35,746 nt of DNA from NCBI GenBank assembly GCA_046719465.1, contig JBDNCV010000021.1:1-35746 (forward strand), given 5' to 3'. The stretch is from JANWYT01 sp046719465. Lineage in GTDB: Bacteria; Chloroflexota; Anaerolineae; Aggregatilineales; Phototrophicaceae. Every line of letters begins with the position of its first letter. The stretch's first letter is position 1. Below, piece after piece: positions 31,873 through 35,746 of this stretch. A model generated the notes under the pieces. The model searched no databases and was not told where the DNA came from. It saw only the letters and a list, made by a program, of their open reading frames with translations. The position numbers were made by a program, and so were the translations under genes.

Positions 31873-33814
31873 GGTGCATCCGCCACCACGCCATCATCTC
31901 GATGAGGCTGCGCAGGCGGTGCTTTGGCTCGCCGGTGCGCGTCATCTCGTGGCCATCGCGAGGGAAGCGCACAAAGCGCACGGTCTTCCCCATGCGGTGC
32001 AGCCACGTGAACAACTGCTCGGCTTGCTCCATCGCCACGCGGAAGTCGTTCTCGCTGTGGATGATGAGCATGGGCGTTTGGATGTGCTTGGCGTGCGCCA
32101 GCGGGGAACGCTGCCAGAGGTACTCGTGGTCATCCCACGGCAGGCAGTTGAACTGCGTCTCGGCGAAGGTTGGGATGTCGGTCGTGCCAAAGAAGCTGAT
32201 AAGGTTGTAGACGCCGCGCTGTGCCACGGCCGCCTTAAAGCGGTGATCGTGCGCGACGATCCACGCGGTCATGAAGCCGCCGAACGAACCGCCGGTGAGC
32301 ACCATGCGCTGCTCATCGACGATGCCCGTCGCCACCATCGCCTCCACGCCTGCCATGATGTCCTGCATGGCCAGCTCGCCCCAGTTGTGGTTCAGGGCTT
32401 GGTTGAAGGCGTTGCCGTAGCCCTCGCTGCCGCGCGGGTTGCAGTAAAACACGACGTAGCCATCCGCGGCGTGGCACTGCCACTCATGCCACAAGGTGCG
32501 CTCATGCGGCCCCCACATCAGCTGCGGCCCGCCGTGGATGTTGAGCGCCAGCGGGTACTTGCGCCCAGCTTCATAGCCCACCGGCAGATGATACCAACCC
32601 TGAATGCGCCCGTAAGGGCTGTCGAACCACAGCTCATGCGCCGACTGCACCTCCAGCGCGGCCAGCAGCGCATCGTTCACGCCGGTAAGGGCGCGCTGCC
32701 CTTGCGCGTCGTAGGCGATCAGCTCGCTCGGGTTGTGCATGGTGGCGGATGAGACGACCGCTACCCCCGCCGCTGTGCTCAGGCCGAGGATCTGCTGCGG
32801 CTCGTCGACGATGACCTGCGCGCTGCCATCCACGCCCAACCGATACAGCACACAGCGGCCTTCAGTCTGCACGGATGCCAGCAGCGCGTCAGCAGATTCC
32901 CACACGAGATGCGAGACAGGACGGTCAAAGGCTGCGTTGAGGACGCGCCGTTCGCCCGTCGTCAGGTCGAGCAGGCAGCATTCAAACTGGCTGGCCGTGT
33001 CGCGGCCGTCGCGGCGGTTGAACGCCAGATAGCGCCCGCTGGGGCTGATGGTGAGGTCGTTGATCGTGTGCTCGCCCGGGAGGATCTGGCGCTCTGCGCC
33101 GCTGGCCACGTCAACCTCGAAGATGCTGGCGTAGCGCCAGTACTCATCGCCGCCGACGCGCACGATGCGCGTGGTGTAGAGCTTCGTCCCATCGGGCGAC
33201 CAAACGGGCGTGGTGTAATGCGCGTCGTGGTGGGTCAGCCGCCGCGGCGCGCCGCCCGCAGCGTCGATCACGTACAGGTGGGCAAACCGGTCATCATGAA
33301 CCGTCGTGCCGTCGCGGTACGGGATGCGATCCACCACGTGCGGGTCGAAGAAGGTCTGGCGTTCTTCTGCGGTGGCGGCGTGTGGGTGGCCTTCATCTTC
33401 GTCGGCGCGTTCCGCAGCGTTGAGCCGCGCCAAAAAGGCGATCTGCCGCCCATCGGGCGACCACACCGGCGCGCTTGCGCCGTTGATGTGCGCCGTAAGC
33501 TGGAGCGCCTCGCCGCCCCGCCCGTGGGTCGGCAGCACGTAAATCTGCGGCTGACCGCCGCGCGCTGAGATGAACGCCAAGTGCCCGCCATCCGGTGACC
33601 AGCGCGGCGTGTTGTCTTTGCTGCTGTGGGTCAATTGAAGCGGTGCGCCGCCGCTCGTCGCCACCAACCATAGGTTGGTGTCATAGCGGTTGGTGGCGAG
33701 GGAGGGCTGCTGGCGGGTGTAGGCCACCCACTGCCCATCCGGGCTGCACTGCGGGTCATCGACATAGATAATCGCCGCCAGATCCTCTGGCGTGATGCGG
33801 CGCTTTTCGCCCAT
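31859..33814 (-). CDS. S9-family serine peptidase (acylaminoacyl/dipeptidyl peptidase type)
   Basis: The 651-aa enzyme removes short N-terminal peptides or acylated residues from oligopeptides. Residues about 18-370 form a seven-bladed-type propeller with PD40-like repeats (CSPDGQWVAY, WSPDGGHLAF, WSPDGRQIAF, WSPDGTKLYT, ISPSGRYLAF) that gates the active site. Residues 385-651 are the alpha/beta-hydrolase domain with nucleophile Ser510 (GGSFGG), Asp590 (HSENDFRV) and His622 (RDGHEM), plus the oxyanion segment NIHGGP. No signal peptide, so it is cytosolic. A TATAATGG box at 33857-33850 lies about 36 nt before ATG 33814. The gene is divergent from the PH-domain gene. Confidence 0.95.
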   Translation of the reverse strand: MGEKRRITPEDLAAIIYVDDPQCSPDGQWVAYTRQQPSLATNRYDTNLWLVATSGGAPLQLTHSSKDNTPRWSPDGGHLAFISARGGQPQIYVLPTHGRGGEALQLTAHINGASAPVWSPDGRQIAFLARLNAAERADEDEGHPHAATAEERQTFFDPHVVDRIPYRDGTTVHDDRFAHLYVIDAAGGAPRRLTHHDAHYTTPVWSPDGTKLYTTRIVRVGGDEYWRYASIFEVDVASGAERQILPGEHTINDLTISPSGRYLAFNRRDGRDTASQFECCLLDLTTGERRVLNAAFDRPVSHLVWESADALLASVQTEGRCVLYRLGVDGSAQVIVDEPQQILGLSTAAGVAVVSSATMHNPSELIAYDAQGQRALTGVNDALLAALEVQSAHELWFDSPYGRIQGWYHLPVGYEAGRKYPLALNIHGGPQLMWGPHERTLWHEWQCHAADGYVVFYCNPRGSEGYGNAFNQALNHNWGELAMQDIMAGVEAMVATGIVDEQRMVLTGGSFGGFMTAWIVAHDHRFKAAVAQRGVYNLISFFGTTDIPTFAETQFNCLPWDDHEYLWQRSPLAHAKHIQTPMLIIHSENDFRVAMEQAEQLFTWLHRMGKTVRFVRFPRDGHEMTRTGEPKHRLRSLIEMMAWWRMHLSPT

Positions 33815-33849
33815 TCGCTAATTCCTCATGAGTGTTCCCAACGTAAGCC

Positions 33850-33879
33850 GCCATTATAGGTCAAAAGGTTTTTATAATG
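33850..33879. promoter_or_regulatory. Divergent back-to-back -10 boxes
   Basis: TATAATGG occurs on the minus strand at 33857-33850 for the S9 peptidase and on the plus strand at 33872-33879 for the PH-domain gene. The two boxes are 14 nt apart and face away from each other, so polymerase binding for one would hinder the other. Confidence 0.6.
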
Positions 33880-33909
33880 GTATAGACCATATGCCTTGAG
33901 GAGTTGCCC

Positions 33910-35472
33910 ATGCAGCCGCCGATGCCCGCTAATCAAACGCCCGCGCTGCGCTTCCACACGCAGCGCCCCAACGAGATTGTGCTGCTGGAGACGCGCCGTC
34001 ACTGGTGGGCGTGGGTGCGCTGGCTGCCGGTCAGCGTGCTGATGGCGGCGGCGGGGGTGGGCGCGGGCTTGGCGCTGCCGCTGTTCGGCGGTGTGTTCAT
34101 CGTGCTGGGGTTGGTGTTTGCGCTGGCGTTTGGCCTCTACCTCTACGCCGACTGGATCAACGACAGCATCTTCATCACCGATCAGCGCGTCGTGCGCATC
34201 CAGCGTAACTTGCTGCGCTTCAGCCAAACCGTGAGCGAGATCCCGCTGGCGAGCATTCAAGAGATCAACGCCGACATCCCCAACTGGGATTTGTTCGCGC
34301 TGGCCTTCCACTACGGCTATGTTGCCGTGCGCACCAGCGGGAACGCAGGTGACGTGAAGTTGAGTATGATCCCTGACCCCGACAAGGTGCAGGATCTCAT
34401 CCTGATGGACATGCGCCAGTATCGCGCCGCTCAATCGCGCCAACAAGGCAGCGACGAGATGCGCCGCATGATCGAGCGCGTGATCACCCCGGGAAATGCG
34501 GTGGAGGCCTTCGCTGCGCCGCCGCGCCCCACCACCGTCGGGCCGGTGCGCGCGCCGTGGTCACCGTTCATTCCCAGCTACCCTGCCGAGAACGGCGCGA
34601 TTGTGTTCCGCCATCATTGGTACGTGTGGGTGAAGATGGTGTGGCTGCCGCTGCTGGTGTTGATCGGGGCGTTCGTGTCGCTGTTTGCGCTGCAATGGCT
34701 GGGGCTGGGCGCAATCGGCTTCGGAATCAGCTTCATGCTGTTCGTGATCGGTGGGGCGTGGTTCCTCTGGCAGGATACGGACTTCCGCAACGACTACATG
34801 ATCGTAACCGATAACACGATCACGCTGCTGCATCAGCGCCCGCTGTGGCTGCAAAACGAACGCGACGTGCTGCTGCTCAAGCGCGTGGATAACATCATCT
34901 CAGAGCAGCAGGGGTTGATCAACCAGCTGCTGAACAAGGGCACGCTGCGCTTTACGCTCATTGGGGCCAACGAATACAAGACGTTCAAGGATGTCTACAA
35001 CCCGCTGGGCGTGCAAGCCGAGCTGACGCGGCGGCAGGGCCAAGCGCGCCAGCAGGCCGCCCTCGAGCAGCAAGACCAGCAGCAGGCGATCATCGCACAG
35101 TACCTGCAAACCTACCACGAGATGATGGAAGAGCGCGGCCTGCTCCCGCCGACGCAAGGCTCCCCCATGCCGACCGCGCCGAGCTTCGTGCCATCGCCGA
35201 TGCCTGCGCCGCGTCCGGCGCTCTCCGAGGGGCGGCCGTATCAGCCTCACATCCCGACACAGCCTCCGCCCTATCAGATGCCGCAGGCGACAGGCAGCTT
35301 CCCTGTGCCGCAGGCTGCGCCCCCAAGCGCCAGCGTTCCCCCTATAAGCGCCCCGCCCCCGCCGCCCAGCCTCCCGCCGACCTTCTATGTGCCGCCGAGC
35401 GCCCCCAGCGCGCCGCCAGAGGATGCGCCCCCGCCGCCGCCCCTGTTCCCGCGCCCGCCATCGCAGCGCTAA
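33910..35472 (+). CDS. Membrane protein with two PH-like (bPH2/DUF304) domains and Pro-rich tail
   Basis: The 520-aa protein has two repeated halves. Each holds a pair of hydrophobic helices (WVRWLPVSVLMAAAGVGAGL..., then WVKMVWLPLLVLIGAFVSLFALQWL...), followed by a PH-like beta domain: FITDQRVVRIQRNLLRFSQTVSEIPLASIQEI (about 95-165) and MIVTDNTITLLHQRPLWLQNERDVLLLKRVDNIISEQ (about 300-370). This is the bacterial PH (YdbS/YdbT-like) layout. The C-terminal 130 residues are Gln-rich, then Pro/Ser-rich and disordered. Function is unknown; such proteins sit in the membrane and may stabilise complexes. ATG 33910 has AGGGAG 6 nt upstream. Confidence 0.85.
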   Translation: MQPPMPANQTPALRFHTQRPNEIVLLETRRHWWAWVRWLPVSVLMAAAGVGAGLALPLFGGVFIVLGLVFALAFGLYLYADWINDSIFITDQRVVRIQRNLLRFSQTVSEIPLASIQEINADIPNWDLFALAFHYGYVAVRTSGNAGDVKLSMIPDPDKVQDLILMDMRQYRAAQSRQQGSDEMRRMIERVITPGNAVEAFAAPPRPTTVGPVRAPWSPFIPSYPAENGAIVFRHHWYVWVKMVWLPLLVLIGAFVSLFALQWLGLGAIGFGISFMLFVIGGAWFLWQDTDFRNDYMIVTDNTITLLHQRPLWLQNERDVLLLKRVDNIISEQQGLINQLLNKGTLRFTLIGANEYKTFKDVYNPLGVQAELTRRQGQARQQAALEQQDQQQAIIAQYLQTYHEMMEERGLLPPTQGSPMPTAPSFVPSPMPAPRPALSEGRPYQPHIPTQPPPYQMPQATGSFPVPQAAPPSASVPPISAPPPPPSLPPTFYVPPSAPSAPPEDAPPPPPLFPRPPSQR

Positions 35473-35510
35473 AGCCCGCCGCGTCTGCTGTCATATGAGA
35501 CCAGCGACAA

Positions 35511-35595
35511 CGCGGCAGGCCTTTACCCACACGGACGCGGCAGGCCTTTACCCACACGGACGCGGCAGGCCTTTACCCACACGGACGCGGCAGGC
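35511..35595. repeat. 25-bp direct tandem repeat, about 3.4 copies
   Basis: The 25-mer cgcggcaggcctttacccac followed by acgga occurs at 35511, 35536 and 35561 without any mismatch, and the first 10 bases occur again at 35586. There is no spacer, so it is not a CRISPR. It lies in the gap between two convergent genes, 39 bp past the PH-domain stop. Confidence 0.95.
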
Positions 35596-35605
35596 CGCGT
35601 CCCTA

Positions 35606-35746
35606 CTAGCTCACCACAATCTCGATGCGGTTGATCTTGTCGCCCTGCTGGATGCTGTCCACCACGGCTTGATCGGCGTCGCTAGCCACCTTGCCGAACA
35701 CCGCATGCTTGCCGTTCAGCCAGTCCGTCACAATGTGGGTGATGAA
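35606..35746 (-). CDS. Peptidyl-prolyl cis-trans isomerase (cyclophilin), 3' end only
   Basis: The last 46 codons of a gene that enters from the right edge of the window. The translation reads FITHIVTDWLNGKHAVFGKV and then ASDADQAVVDSIQQGDKINR IEIVVS, matching the cyclophilin C-terminal signature W-L-N-G-K-H-x-V-F-G-K-V and the closing G-D-x-I strand. Cyclophilins speed proline isomerisation in protein folding. Its compartment cannot be judged without the N-terminus. It is convergent with the PH-domain gene, across the 25-bp repeat. The stop is TAG at 35608-35606. Confidence 0.92.
   Translation of the reverse strand, partial: FITHIVTDWLNGKHAVFGKVASDADQAVVDSIQQGDKINRIEIVVS

Noticed and set aside
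35511..35595. CRISPR-like reading of the 25-bp repeats
   Set aside because: Copies are directly adjacent with no spacers.

Overview
The window looks like chromosomal DNA of a GC-rich Chloroflexota bacterium, probably related to Anaerolineae. This is inferred from content: secreted proteins that join TPR or SH3b domains to Thr/Pro 'TFTPTA' spacers, a galactolipid-synthase-type glycosyltransferase, TolB-like propellers, proteins with Yip1, PH-like and DUF4231-like domains, and intergenic regions filled with arrays of short palindromes. I see no rRNA, tRNA, CRISPR array, phage module or transposase gene.

Layout. 1-560: a 160-bp palindromic repeat in tandem, then an AT-rich leader. 561-6923: a secreted TPR/SH3b protein, ilvD, a secreted triple-SH3b protein, dprA, and a BldC/MerR-type regulator with an apparently leaderless mRNA. 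6979-9800: a Yip1 membrane protein, a CPA1 potassium/proton antiporter and a lipoprotein. 9864-12124: a two-gene unit of a TolB-like propeller and a galactolipid-type glycosyltransferase. 12385-14197: a degenerate short-chain dehydrogenase facing a PatB/MalY C-S lyase. 14198-14995: a repeat island. 14996-18411: a nitrilase-family amidase with a small partner, a membrane-anchored methyltransferase and a mercuric-reductase-like flavoprotein. 18577-21956: an atypical receiver protein, mutS2 and a small unknown gene. 21978-26081: an AAA ATPase, a tail-anchored protein, a metallo-beta-lactamase-fold hydrolase and a DUF4231/SLATT-like membrane protein. 26082-28087: a second repeat island, then an ArsR-type regulator with a clear promoter and operator, coupled to a membrane protein resembling an M50 protease that lacks its catalytic Glu. 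28084-35746: a large hybrid sensor kinase, a third repeat island, a MarR regulator, an S9 peptidase, a PH-domain membrane protein, a 25-bp tandem repeat and the 3' end of a cyclophilin gene.

Most genes are housekeeping or single-gene units. The clearest functional pairings are the ArsR/M50-like operon, the propeller/glycosyltransferase pair and the regulator/dprA pair. Four convergent gene pairs overlap at their stop codons. The most unusual material is the intergenic repeats: family A (four palindromes in cyclic order) and family B (a predicted three-way junction), which abut one another. I found no convincing new defence or metabolic system; the ArsR/pseudo-protease operon and the DUF4231 protein are the best candidates for follow-up.
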